From JBGAHD01 sp044226395 (GTDB lineage: Bacteria > Pseudomonadota > Gammaproteobacteria > Xanthomonadales > Ahniellaceae), in NCBI GenBank assembly GCA_044226395.1, contig JBGAHD010000003.1, positions 372,001 through 436,000 of the forward strand: a DNA stretch of 64,000 nucleotides. The letters are read 5' to 3'. How positions within the stretch are numbered: the stretch's first letter is position 1; every line of letters begins with the position of its first letter. The notes below the pieces were generated by a model. The model was given only the letters and a program-made list of their open reading frames with translations. It was not told where the DNA came from and did no database searches. Below, in pieces: positions 50,703 to 58,735 of the stretch. Position numbers and translations under genes: made by a program.

Positions 50703-51980
50703 GTGCTGACCCTGCTGTTCGCCGCGATCTTGGTGTACACGCCCAATCAGATCCACTTTCCCTCGGATCTGGGCGTGAAAGGTCTCAACGTGGCGAACGT
50801 GCTGTTTCTGCTGGCGCTCGCGGCGATGTATGTGCGGCCACGCGGCGAACCCATGCGCGCGCGCCTGCAAACGCCGATCCTGATTTTTCTCGGGACGCTG
50901 GCGATGGCCCTGGTGATGGCGCTGGTGCGCGCGCCGATCAACATGGGCGAGGACATCACCTACCTGAAGACGGCGATCTTCTATCCGCTGTTCTATTTTC
51001 TGTTTCTGCACGCCAATACGGATACGCGCACGATCCGGCGCTTGATGATCTTGTTGCTCGCGGTGGCGGCGGTGGCGGGGCTCGAGGCCGTGCGCGAGGC
51101 GCTCGACTACGGCATCGGCGATTATCAAGACAACCATCGCGCCGCCGGGCCCTTCGGCGTGGACTTTCGTTCGGCCAATCGCGCGGGCGTGTTCTACGCG
51201 AGCTTCCTGCCGATGTTCGTGGCCCTGGCCTTGTTCTATCGCGGCAATCGTTGGTTGCGGCTCGCGGCCATCGGCGCGGTCGGTGTGATGGCGGCGGCGA
51301 TCCTGTTCACGTATTCGCGGCAGTCCTATTTCATCTCGATCCTGGGCATCGCGTTGCTGACCGTGCGTCGCAGCGGCGCGATGGCGGTGGTGCTGGGTCT
51401 GGCGTTTCTGATCTCGATTCCGTATTTGCCCAAGAGCGTGACGCAGCGCGTGCAAGAGACGCATCAGACCGGCGACGCGGGCGAGGACGAATACGACGAG
51501 AGCACGGCCAGTCGCTGGGAGATCTGGACCGGCGCGGGCGCGATGTGGGCTTCAAATCCGCTGGGCGTGGGGCTCAATCGCTTCAAATCCGAAATCGGCA
51601 ACTATTCGAAGTATCAGAACAAGGACGCGCACAATTTCTATGTGCTGACCTTGGCCGAGACGGGCATTCAAGGCTTGCTGGCCTTGTTGTTCCTGGTCGC
51701 TTCGATTCTGGGCCTGGGCAGTTGGTGTCGACGCATGGCCTTCGATGCCGAGGGTCGCGCGCTGGCGCTCGGCTTTTCCGTCGCGGGATTGTGCATGGCG
51801 CTCGGCAATATCTACGGCAGTCCCTTCCTCGAAGGCGCGGTGATGGGCAACTTCTGGGCGATGTGTGGCCTGCTCGAGCGCTATTTCACCTTGCGCCAGC
51901 TCGAGCGTCATGCGGCCGCGCCAAGCCCCGCGACCGCAGCGCCCGAGCGGCCGCGCGTGATGATTCGACTGCCGTCATGA
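50703..51980 (+). CDS. O-antigen ligase/polymerase-like membrane protein
   Basis: A 425-residue multi-pass inner-membrane protein, likely Wzy-type polymerase or ligase. It starts at GTG 50703, 3 bases after the amidotransferase stop. About ten to twelve hydrophobic helices are visible. The Wzy_C-like periplasmic loop has DNHRAAGPFGVDFRSANRAG, FTYSRQSYFIS with the arginine after the serine, and SRWEIWTGAGAMWASNPLG before GVGLNRF. DAHNFYVLTLAETGIQGLL ends with the histidine expected in O-antigen ligase folds. The flippase gene starts 4 bases before its stop (ATGA). Polymerase versus ligase is not decided; no other candidate polymerase is seen in the locus. Confidence 0.9.
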   Translation: MLTLLFAAILVYTPNQIHFPSDLGVKGLNVANVLFLLALAAMYVRPRGEPMRARLQTPILIFLGTLAMALVMALVRAPINMGEDITYLKTAIFYPLFYFLFLHANTDTRTIRRLMILLLAVAAVAGLEAVREALDYGIGDYQDNHRAAGPFGVDFRSANRAGVFYASFLPMFVALALFYRGNRWLRLAAIGAVGVMAAAILFTYSRQSYFISILGIALLTVRRSGAMAVVLGLAFLISIPYLPKSVTQRVQETHQTGDAGEDEYDESTASRWEIWTGAGAMWASNPLGVGLNRFKSEIGNYSKYQNKDAHNFYVLTLAETGIQGLLALLFLVASILGLGSWCRRMAFDAEGRALALGFSVAGLCMALGNIYGSPFLEGAVMGNFWAMCGLLERYFTLRQLERHAAAPSPATAAPERPRVMIRLPS

Positions 51981-53563
51981 GCGCGCATCCGGGCCATTCG
52001 CGCGGCAAGGCGCTGGCCGTGTCGGTGCTGAACTTGTTCGGCAAGTGCCTGGCGATCGCCAAGACCATGATGATCGCGGCGATGTTCGGCGCGAGCGCGA
52101 CGCTCGATGCGTTCTGGGTCGCGTACTCCTTGCCGGTGATGTTGCCGGCGATCCTCACGAGCGTGGTGACCGTGGCCTTCGTGCCGCGCTTCATGGCGAG
52201 TCTCGAAGGTCGCACTGGCCCCGAGGCGTGGCGCGGCGCCAACACGTTGTTCACCGTGATCCTGTTGCTGTCCTTGGTCAGCGCGGCCTTGTGCTACGTG
52301 TTCACCGATGCCTTGGTGCGCGCGCTCGCGCCGGGTCTCGCGCCGGACACGCACGCGCAAGCCGTGCGTTTGTCGCGCTGGCTATTGCCTTGCGTGCCAC
52401 TGCTGACCTTGTCGGCCTTGCTCTCGGCGCTGAGTTTCGCGCGCGAGCGCTTTTGGTTGCCCAGTCTCGATGGCGTGGTCAGCAATGTGCTGGTGATCGC
52501 GAGCGCGGCGTTGTTGAGCGCGCGTCTGGGTGTGGGTGCCTTGACGCTGGGCGTGCTCGCGGGGTTTCTGGTGCAGGCGGGTTTGTTGATCTGGGGCAAT
52601 CGCGACGATCTGCGCGCGAGTTTGCGGCCGGCGTGGGCGCCGCGGCATCGTGACTTCGTCGAGCCCTTGAAGCATTTGTTGCCGCTGCTGATCGGCACGC
52701 TCGGCGCGATGGCGGTGAATCTGGTGGGGCAGTTCTTTCTGTCGCGGCTCGATGCCGGGTCGATCTCGGCCTTGAACTACGCGTCGATGATTGCCTTCCT
52801 GCCGATCGAGGTGTTCGCGCAAGCGGTGATCACGGCGTACTACCCGGCGATGGGGCGCTGCTTCGCGCGCAATGATGTCGATGGGCTCGCGCGTGTCTAT
52901 GCCGATGGCGCGCGTTTCGTGATGTTGCTGACGATGGGCGCGGCTGTGCTGTTGGCCTTGTTGGCCGAGCCGATCGTGATCGTCCTGCTCGAGCGTGGTC
53001 GCTTCGACGCGACCGCGAGCGCGACCACGGCGAGCGTCTTGTTCGTGCTGACCCTGGGGCTCGCGTTTCGCGGTCTCGCTTATTTCAACTATCGCGTTCT
53101 GCACGCGGCCTTGCGGCCGTGGTTGCAGGTGAGCATCGGCTTGCTCGGCGTGGCCACGCAGATCGGCTTGAACCTATGGTGGGTCGACAGTCTCGGCATT
53201 CGCGGCATCGCGCTGTCGCTGTCGCTGGCGACCTTGCAGTCGGCGCTGCTGTCGAGTCTGGCCGTGCAGATGCTGCTCGGTCGTGGCGCATGGCGGACTT
53301 TCCTCGGCGATCTCGGTCGCGTGATCCTGATGGCGCTGGCGCTGTGGGCCTGCGCGCGCGGCTTGAGTCATCTGCTTCAAGGGTTCAGCGCCGAGTGGCC
53401 GCGGCTGGTGTTCGCGCTGGCGACGATGGCCGTGTGTGGACTGGCGACCGTTGTCGCCGTGGGCGTTGGCGTGTGGCTGCGTCAGCCCGATCTGCTGGGC
53501 CTGTGGCAGGGCGCGCGCGAACGGCTGTCGCGGGTCGCGCGTCGGGGTGCCGAGGGGGCGTGA
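51977..53563 (+). CDS. MurJ/Wzx-like lipid-linked oligosaccharide flippase
   Basis: A 528-residue membrane protein moving the lipid-linked repeat across the inner membrane. The MurJ signature is present near the start (AMFGASATLDAFWVAYSLP and FVPRFMASLEG). About 14 helices follow, with FLSRLDAGSISALNYASMIA and VITAYYPAMGRCFARND. It is the last gene of the coupled run. Being inside the locus and next to the polymerase-like gene, it is more likely the exopolysaccharide flippase than the essential lipid II flippase. The short cytosolic tail (ERLSRVARRGAEGA) is basic. Confidence 0.93.
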   Translation: MSAHPGHSRGKALAVSVLNLFGKCLAIAKTMMIAAMFGASATLDAFWVAYSLPVMLPAILTSVVTVAFVPRFMASLEGRTGPEAWRGANTLFTVILLLSLVSAALCYVFTDALVRALAPGLAPDTHAQAVRLSRWLLPCVPLLTLSALLSALSFARERFWLPSLDGVVSNVLVIASAALLSARLGVGALTLGVLAGFLVQAGLLIWGNRDDLRASLRPAWAPRHRDFVEPLKHLLPLLIGTLGAMAVNLVGQFFLSRLDAGSISALNYASMIAFLPIEVFAQAVITAYYPAMGRCFARNDVDGLARVYADGARFVMLLTMGAAVLLALLAEPIVIVLLERGRFDATASATTASVLFVLTLGLAFRGLAYFNYRVLHAALRPWLQVSIGLLGVATQIGLNLWWVDSLGIRGIALSLSLATLQSALLSSLAVQMLLGRGAWRTFLGDLGRVILMALALWACARGLSHLLQGFSAEWPRLVFALATMAVCGLATVVAVGVGVWLRQPDLLGLWQGARERLSRVARRGAEGA

Positions 53564-53639
53564 GAACTCTCACTCGGACACACAAGTTTCCCGCGCAAGC
53601 CGCTGTATGTCAGGAAAATTCTGATCCGCCGTCGATTGA

Positions 53640-53659
53640 GTTGCGACACCGTTCGCAAC
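53640..53659. promoter_or_regulatory. Inverted repeat upstream of the propeller lipoprotein gene
   Basis: GTTGCGA and TCGCAAC form a perfect 7-base inverted repeat around CACCGT. It is itself flanked by direct GTCGAT copies at 53631-53636 and 53661-53666. It lies about 61 bases before the ATG, where an operator would be expected. Regulator unknown. Confidence 0.4.
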
Positions 53660-53720
53660 CGTCGATGACCTCGATCCGTAGGGTATCGCTCACGTGAGTG
53701 GTATCGACAGGGGCGTCATC

Positions 53721-55103
53721 ATGGCGGCGGCAAGGATCGGCGGCTTGATCAGTCTGGGACTGAGCGGGCTTTTGGGATGTTCGTTAATGGTGCAGACCGG
53801 ACGCGCCGGCGCCGAGAACGCCACCGTCAATGATGACAACGCGCGGGTTCAACGCGTCGAAGCGGCCGCCGCGCCGGATACGACCTTCACTGGCAGCTTC
53901 GAAAGCGGCGAGCTGCCCGCTTGCCAGGGTTTCTATTCCGGCGCGTTCACGCCAGTCACCGGTCAGGTGACCGTGAACGAGCCGAACTTGCCGCGGCCGA
54001 GCAAGGGCTCGGAGCTGAGCGATTCGAATTTTCATACCTGCGTGGTGCGCGCCACCGATTGGGCGGCCGAACCACCGGAAGGTTTCGCGCGCAATGACTA
54101 TTCGCGTCGTCAGGCCTTCAATGCCGATTCGAGCAAGTTCCTGGTCTATTCCTTGAACGGTTTTTGGCATTTGTATGACGCCGCCACGCTGCGTTACGTC
54201 AAGGTGCTGCCAGGCCTGGCCGGCGATGCCGAGCCGCAGTGGCACTCGAGCGATCCCAACTTGCTCTATTACGTGGCGACCAATGGCGGCACCAAGCTGC
54301 TGCAATTGAACGTGAGCACGGGCGTGACCACGACGGCCGCGGATTTCGCCGGTCGTCTTCCGTGGTCCGGCGTGGCGCACGTGTGGACCAAGAGCGAAGG
54401 CTCGCCGTCGGCCGATGGTCGCTATTGGTGCTTCATGGCCGAGAACTCGGGCTTCACCACGCTCGGTGTGTTCGCCTATGACCTGCAGACCAACACGATT
54501 CTGGGCAGCAAGGCGATGACCAATCGCCCCGACCACGTGAGCATGTCACCCTCGGGTCGTTGGTGCGTGGTGTCACACATCGGTGGTCTCGGCGGCACGG
54601 TGGCGTGGAATACGACGTTCACGCAGTCGCGGCAGTTGCACTTGCAGTCGGAGCATTCCGACATCGCGCTGGGCGCGGGCGGTCACGATGTCTATGTCGC
54701 CATCGACTATCAGAGCAACAACGGCGATATGTTCATGGTCGATATCGATACTGGCACGCGCACGACCTTGTTCCCGACTTATGTCTCGGGCAATGCCACC
54801 GCGTATCACATCTCGGGCAAGGCCTTCGCCAAGCCCGGCTGGATCGTGGTGTCGACGTATCTGCCGGACAACACCAATACCCAGTGGTATCACCAGAAAA
54901 TCATGGCGGTGAGCCTTTCGGCCAATCCCACGATCTACAACCTGGCTCAGCATCACGTGCGCTACAACGGCTATTGGACCGAGCCGCATGCCTCGGTCAA
55001 TCGCGATTTCACGCGCGTGCTGTTCAATTCCAACTGGGGCACGAGCAGCGACCTCGATGTCGACGCTTATCTGATCGCGCTGCCGCCGACCGCGGTGCAA
55101 TGA
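53721..55103 (+). CDS. Secreted beta-propeller lipoprotein candidate
   Basis: A 460-residue protein with a short leader MAAARIGGLISLGLSGLLGC whose last residue could be a lipidated cysteine, though Leu at position -2 is not ideal for a lipobox. ATG 53721 is chosen because AGGGG lies 7 bases upstream; GTG 53694 would add nine residues. A low-complexity region is followed by FTGSFESGELPACQG. The body has repeated WD40/TolB-like blades: SSKFLVYSLNGFWHLYDAA, DAEPQWHSSDPNLLYYV, GRYWCFMAENSGF, GDMFMVDIDTGTRTTLF and DFTRVLFNSNWG. It ends just before a terminator. It follows the flippase by about 157 bases with its own possible promoter, so a role in surface-polymer handling is only a neighbourhood guess. 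Confidence 0.82.
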   Translation: MAAARIGGLISLGLSGLLGCSLMVQTGRAGAENATVNDDNARVQRVEAAAAPDTTFTGSFESGELPACQGFYSGAFTPVTGQVTVNEPNLPRPSKGSELSDSNFHTCVVRATDWAAEPPEGFARNDYSRRQAFNADSSKFLVYSLNGFWHLYDAATLRYVKVLPGLAGDAEPQWHSSDPNLLYYVATNGGTKLLQLNVSTGVTTTAADFAGRLPWSGVAHVWTKSEGSPSADGRYWCFMAENSGFTTLGVFAYDLQTNTILGSKAMTNRPDHVSMSPSGRWCVVSHIGGLGGTVAWNTTFTQSRQLHLQSEHSDIALGAGGHDVYVAIDYQSNNGDMFMVDIDTGTRTTLFPTYVSGNATAYHISGKAFAKPGWIVVSTYLPDNTNTQWYHQKIMAVSLSANPTIYNLAQHHVRYNGYWTEPHASVNRDFTRVLFNSNWGTSSDLDVDAYLIALPPTAVQ

Positions 55104-55276
55104 CACTCGACCCCGGTCGCGCGCTCGGCCGGGGCCGTTGAAGGCGGGGCGGCGCCCATGCCACACTAGCGACAGTCAACGGGAACGACAGGTGGCCCGC
55201 GAGTAATCGCCGGTCGAGTGTGCGACATGTCCACGCGAACTTTCCGCTAGATCCAGGCCGCCACCAAGTCGCCACG

Positions 55277-55300
55277 AAAGGGCGCTTGGCGCCCTTTTTT
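55277..55300 (+). terminator. Rho-independent terminator or attenuator 80 bases before thrS
   Basis: AAAGGGCGC (55277-55285) pairs perfectly with GCGCCCTTT (55289-55297) around TTG, and the right arm runs into a T6 tract ending at 55300. It reads rightward, 173 bases after the lipoprotein stop and 80 bases before thrS. It either ends the upstream transcript or attenuates thrS from a promoter within 55104-55270. No Thr-rich leader peptide was found. Confidence 0.85.
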
Positions 55301-55380
55301 ATTGGTCCCGACGCGCCCCGAGGCGCGCGATTCCCGAGTGAACCACGTCCGCCGACCGCGTTCGGTGGAGGAGACATCCC

Positions 55381-57285
55381 ATGATTCAAGTGAAACTGCC
55401 CGACGGCTCGGTCCGTCCCTTCGAAGCCGCGCCGACGGTGGGCGAGGTCGCCGCCAGCATCGGCGCCGGCCTGGCCAAGGCCGCGCTCGCCGGCAAGGTC
55501 GATGGCAAGCTGGTTGATCTTTCGCATCGCATCGAGCGTGACGTCGCGCTCGAGATCGTCACCGAGAAACATCCCGACGCGCTCGAGATCATTCGTCATT
55601 CGACCGCGCATCTGTTGGCGCAGGCGACGCAGCGTCTGTTCCCCGATACCCAGGTCACCATCGGCCCGGTGATCGACAACGGCTTCTACTACGACTTCGC
55701 GCGCGCCACGCCGTTCACGCCCGAGGATCTCGCCCGCATCGAGGACGAGATGAAGAAGATCGCGGCCGAGAACCTGGCCGTGTCGCGCTCGCTGATGAGC
55801 CGCGACGACGCGGTCAAGTTCTTCCTCGACAAGGGCGAGAAGTACAAGGCCGAGATCATCCAGTCGATTCCCGCCAACGAGGATTTGTCGCTGTACTCGC
55901 AAGGCGAGTTCATCGACCTGTGCCGCGGCCCGCACGTGCCGGCCACGAGCAAGCTCAAGGCGTTCAAGCTGATGAAGGTCGCGGGCGCGTACTGGCGTGG
56001 CGATTCCAAGAACGAGATGCTTCAACGCGTCTACGGCACGGCCTTTCTCAATGAAAAGGATCTCAAGGCTTATCTCGACATGCTCGAGGAAGCCGAGAAG
56101 CGCGATCACCGCAAGCTTGGTCGCGCGCTGGATCTGTTCCACATGCAGGACGAGGCGCCGGGTCTGGTGTTCTGGCATCCCAAGGGCTGGTCGATCTGGC
56201 AGGTGATCGAGCAGTACATGCGCCGCGTGTATCGCAAGTCCGGTTATCAGGAGGTGCGCGGGCCGCAGATTCTCGATCGCTCGCTGTGGGAGAAGTCGGG
56301 CCATTGGGCCAACTTCAAGGACAATATGTTCACCACGGCCTCGGAGAATCGCGATTACGCGATCAAGCCGATGAATTGCCCGGGCCACATCCAGATTTAT
56401 AACCACGGCCTGCACAGCTATCGCGAACTGCCGATCCGTTACGGCGAGTTCGGCTCGTGCCATCGCAATGAACCGTCCGGCGCCCTGCACGGCATCATGC
56501 GCGTGCGCGGCTTCACCCAGGACGACGGTCATATCTTCTGCACCGAGGATCAGATCCAGGGCGAGGTCTCGGATTTCATCGACGTGCTGCGCGAGGTCTA
56601 CGCCGACTTCGGCTTCTCCGACATCATCTATCGCCTGTCGACGCGGCCGGAAAAGCGCGTGGGCTCGGACGAGGTCTGGGACAAGGCCGAGGCGGCGCTG
56701 GCCGACGCGCTCAAGTCCAAGGGCATCGAGTTTGGGTTGAACCCGGGCGAGGGCGCGTTCTATGGTCCGAAGATCGAGTTCTCGCTCAAGGACTCGATCG
56801 GCCGCGTCTGGCAGTGCGGCACCATGCAGGTCGATTTTTCCATGCCCGGACGCCTGGGCGCGGAGTACGTGGCCGAGGATTCCAGCCGGCGCACGCCGGT
56901 GATGCTGCATCGCGCGATCCTGGGTTCGCTCGAGCGTTTCATCGGCATCCTGATCGAAAATCACGCCGGATTGCTGCCGCCTTGGCTGGCGCCGGTGCAG
57001 GCCGTGACCCTCAATATCACCGATAATCAGGCTGATTATGCGGCTGAATTGACGAAAACCCTTGTGAATCAAGGATTCCGGGTCCAGTCCGATTTGCGCA
57101 ATGAAAAAATCGGCTATAAAATCCGCGAGCACACCCTACAGAAAGTGCCTTACCTGCTCGTGATCGGCGATCGCGAGAAGGAAAACGGCACCGTGGCGGT
57201 GCGCACGCGTTCTGGGGAGGACCTCGGCGTCATGACGCCGGTCCAATTCATCGACAAACTGCGTGCGGAAACGGTGAAGGGCTGA
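55381..57285 (+). CDS. thrS: Threonyl-tRNA synthetase
   Basis: Charges tRNA-Thr in the cytoplasm and edits serine. The 634-residue protein is near the usual 640. It has an N-terminal TGS domain (1-62, MIQVKLPDGSVRPFEAAPTV), the editing domain with HSTAHLLAQA and NGFYYDF, and the class II catalytic core (about 240-530) with MNCPGH zinc cysteine, NEPSGALHGIMRVRGFTQDD and HRAILGSLERFIGIL. The anticodon-binding domain ends the protein. GGAGGAG precedes the ATG. It heads the conserved thrS-infC-rpmI-rplT-pheST-ihfA block. The possible attenuator upstream is the only regulatory feature seen. Confidence 0.98.
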   Translation: MIQVKLPDGSVRPFEAAPTVGEVAASIGAGLAKAALAGKVDGKLVDLSHRIERDVALEIVTEKHPDALEIIRHSTAHLLAQATQRLFPDTQVTIGPVIDNGFYYDFARATPFTPEDLARIEDEMKKIAAENLAVSRSLMSRDDAVKFFLDKGEKYKAEIIQSIPANEDLSLYSQGEFIDLCRGPHVPATSKLKAFKLMKVAGAYWRGDSKNEMLQRVYGTAFLNEKDLKAYLDMLEEAEKRDHRKLGRALDLFHMQDEAPGLVFWHPKGWSIWQVIEQYMRRVYRKSGYQEVRGPQILDRSLWEKSGHWANFKDNMFTTASENRDYAIKPMNCPGHIQIYNHGLHSYRELPIRYGEFGSCHRNEPSGALHGIMRVRGFTQDDGHIFCTEDQIQGEVSDFIDVLREVYADFGFSDIIYRLSTRPEKRVGSDEVWDKAEAALADALKSKGIEFGLNPGEGAFYGPKIEFSLKDSIGRVWQCGTMQVDFSMPGRLGAEYVAEDSSRRTPVMLHRAILGSLERFIGILIENHAGLLPPWLAPVQAVTLNITDNQADYAAELTKTLVNQGFRVQSDLRNEKIGYKIREHTLQKVPYLLVIGDREKENGTVAVRTRSGEDLGVMTPVQFIDKLRAETVKG

Positions 57286-57321
57286 GGCTGGGAGCTTCAA
57301 CCCTTTGAATATTAAGGCTTT

Positions 57322-57338
57322 AGGAGGATGTTCGAATC
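57322..57338 (+). promoter_or_regulatory. Strong ribosome site and rare ATC start of infC
   Basis: AGGAGG (57322-57327) is followed after exactly 8 bases by ATC (57336-57338), in frame with IF3. The only ATG nearby (57328) is out of frame and soon stops. Non-AUG starts in infC are a known autoregulation device: IF3 rejects such starts. Confidence 0.85.
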
Positions 57339-57857
57339 AGTACGGAACTCAAGCTGACCCGGAAGAACCATGACATCCGGGTCCCGCGCGTGCGTGTGAT
57401 TGATGCCGAAGGTAATCAGGTCGGCGTCATTACCCGCGACGAGGCGCTGCGCATGGCCCAGGAAAGCGAACTGGATTTGGTCGAGATCGTGCCCAATGCC
57501 GATCCGCCGGTCTGCCGGATCATGGATTTCGGCAAGTACAAGTTCGAGCTCCAGAAGAAGGCTCACGCCGCCAAGCGCAAGCAGAAGCAGGTCGAGATCA
57601 AGGAGTTGAAGTTCCGTCCGACCACGGACGACGGCGACTACTCGATCAAGCTGCGCAATCTGCGCCGGTTCATCGCCGAGGGCGACAAGGTCAAGATCAC
57701 GATCCGGTTCAAGGGCCGCGAAATGGCTCACACCGAACTGGGTCTGCAAATGGCCAAGCGCATTGAGGCGGACATCCAGGAAGAAGTCACCATCGAACAG
57801 ATGCCGCGGATGGAAGGCCGCCAGCTGTTCATGATGGTGGCGCCGAAGAAGAAATAA
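57336..57857 (+). CDS. infC: Translation initiation factor IF-3
   Basis: Binds the 30S subunit, prevents subunit joining and checks the start codon. Using ATC 57336 as start gives 173 residues, close to the usual 175-180. It has the N-terminal domain (RVPRVRVIDAEGNQVGVITRDEALRMA), a helical linker with KFELQKKAHAAKRKQKQ, and the C-terminal domain (KFRPTTDDGDYSIKLRNLRR to MVAPKKK). A start at GTG 57390 would remove conserved N-terminal residues and has no ribosome site. It starts 50 bases after thrS; a structured leader of the next genes follows. Self-regulation by its rare start codon is expected from other bacteria. Confidence 0.97.
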   Translation: MSTELKLTRKNHDIRVPRVRVIDAEGNQVGVITRDEALRMAQESELDLVEIVPNADPPVCRIMDFGKYKFELQKKAHAAKRKQKQVEIKELKFRPTTDDGDYSIKLRNLRRFIAEGDKVKITIRFKGREMAHTELGLQMAKRIEADIQEEVTIEQMPRMEGRQLFMMVAPKKK

Positions 57858-57951
57858 GCGATCGCGAGATCGCCGACGCGCTGGTCGAAAGACCGCGCGC
57901 CGAGCGAAGGTGGCGACACCTTCGCGCGCCAAGCACCGCGTCACCGCGGTG
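57858..57951 (+). ncRNA. Four tandem hairpins, three with GNRA loops, between infC and rpmI
   Basis: The 195-base gap opens directly after the infC stop with four consecutive perfect or near-perfect hairpins. H1 is GCGATC-GCGA-GATCGC (57858-57873). H2 is GCGC, a bulged T, GGTC-GAAA-GACC, GCGC (57878-57898). H3 is GCGAAGGTG-GCGA-CACCTTCGC (57904-57925). H4 is CACCGCG-TCAC-CGCGGTG (57934-57951). Three of the loops are GNRA. Such a structured block just before rpmI-rplT fits a ribosomal-protein leader, perhaps an L20 autoregulatory target, but no known family is claimed. Confidence 0.6.
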
Positions 57952-58052
57952 AGCAATGGGATGGCAAAACAAGCCGATTCGAGCAGGACGGAAAGTGCAG
58001 CGCTCGCTGCCGCTCGCGTCAGTCACTAACAGTACGATTTGGAGTATTCGCA

Positions 58053-58250
58053 ATGCCCAAGATCAAGACCAATCGGGCCGCGGCCAAGCGGTTCCGCAAG
58101 ACGGCGTCCGGCAAATTCAAGGCCGGTCATGCCTTCAAGAGCCACATCCTGACCAAGAAGTCGACCAAGCGTAAGCGTGGTCTGCGTGGCACCAATTATG
58201 TTCGCGCGGAAGACGCTGGTCGCGTCGCCCGCATGATGCCGTACGCGTAA
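58053..58250 (+). CDS. rpmI: 50S ribosomal protein L35
   Basis: Small basic large-subunit protein of 65 residues, the normal length. MPKIKTNRAAAKRFRKTASG is the standard L35 beginning, with STKRKRGLRGTNYV in the middle. GGAG lies upstream with a 7-base spacing. Co-transcribed with rplT 12 bases downstream. Confidence 0.99.
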   Translation: MPKIKTNRAAAKRFRKTASGKFKAGHAFKSHILTKKSTKRKRGLRGTNYVRAEDAGRVARMMPYA

Positions 58251-58262
58251 GGGAGAACGACC

Positions 58263-58622
58263 ATGGCTCGAGTTAAGCGTGGTGTCATCGCCCGTCGTCG
58301 GCACAAGAAGATCCTTTCCAAGGCCAAGGGCTACTTCAACGCGCGTCGCAAGGTTTTCCGCGTCGCCAAGCAGGCCGTCACCAAGGCCGCCCAGTACGCC
58401 TATATCGGTCGCAAGCAGCGTAAGCGCCAGTTCCGCGCGTTGTGGATCACGCGTATCAACGCCGCCGCGCGTCAGTTCGGTCTGAGCTACAGCCGCCTGA
58501 TCAACGGTCTGAAGAAAGCCAACATCACCATGGACCGCAAGGTCCTGGCGGATCTCGCGGTGCACGACATCGCGGCTTTCGGCAAGATCGCGGAGAAGGC
58601 CAAGGCCAGCCTGGCCGCGTAA
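58263..58622 (+). CDS. rplT: 50S ribosomal protein L20
   Basis: Early-assembly 23S-binding protein of 119 residues, also the usual feedback regulator of rpmI-rplT. It has MARVKRGVIARRRHKKILSK, GYFNARRKVFRVAKQAVTKA and FRALWITRINAAARQFGLSY, all typical. AAGGGAG precedes the ATG. Intergenic hairpins follow before pheS. Confidence 0.99.
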   Translation: MARVKRGVIARRRHKKILSKAKGYFNARRKVFRVAKQAVTKAAQYAYIGRKQRKRQFRALWITRINAAARQFGLSYSRLINGLKKANITMDRKVLADLAVHDIAAFGKIAEKAKASLAA

Positions 58623-58633
58623 AGACCGCGATC

Positions 58634-58701
58634 GACGCCGCAGGGCGTCGTTCAATGCAATGTCTTCGCGTGGGGAAGGGGCCCGGCCTCTTCCCCACGC
58701 G
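58634..58701 (+). promoter_or_regulatory. Two hairpins in the rplT-pheS gap, possible attenuator or terminator
   Basis: CGACGCC-GCAG-GGCGTCG (58634-58651) is followed by a 12-base stem, CGCGTGGGGAAG (58668-58679) with CTTCCCCACGCG (58690-58701), over a 10-base loop. The trailing CGTTTG is only weakly T-rich. Partial termination or attenuation before pheST is plausible, but no Phe-rich leader peptide is present. Confidence 0.5.
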
Positions 58702-58735
58702 CGTTTGTGGGCCATGAATTCCTGAGCGAACGCCG

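Noticed and set aside
58660..58716. pheM-like leader peptide before pheS
   Set aside because: The 20-codon frame has only one phenylalanine and no ribosome site.
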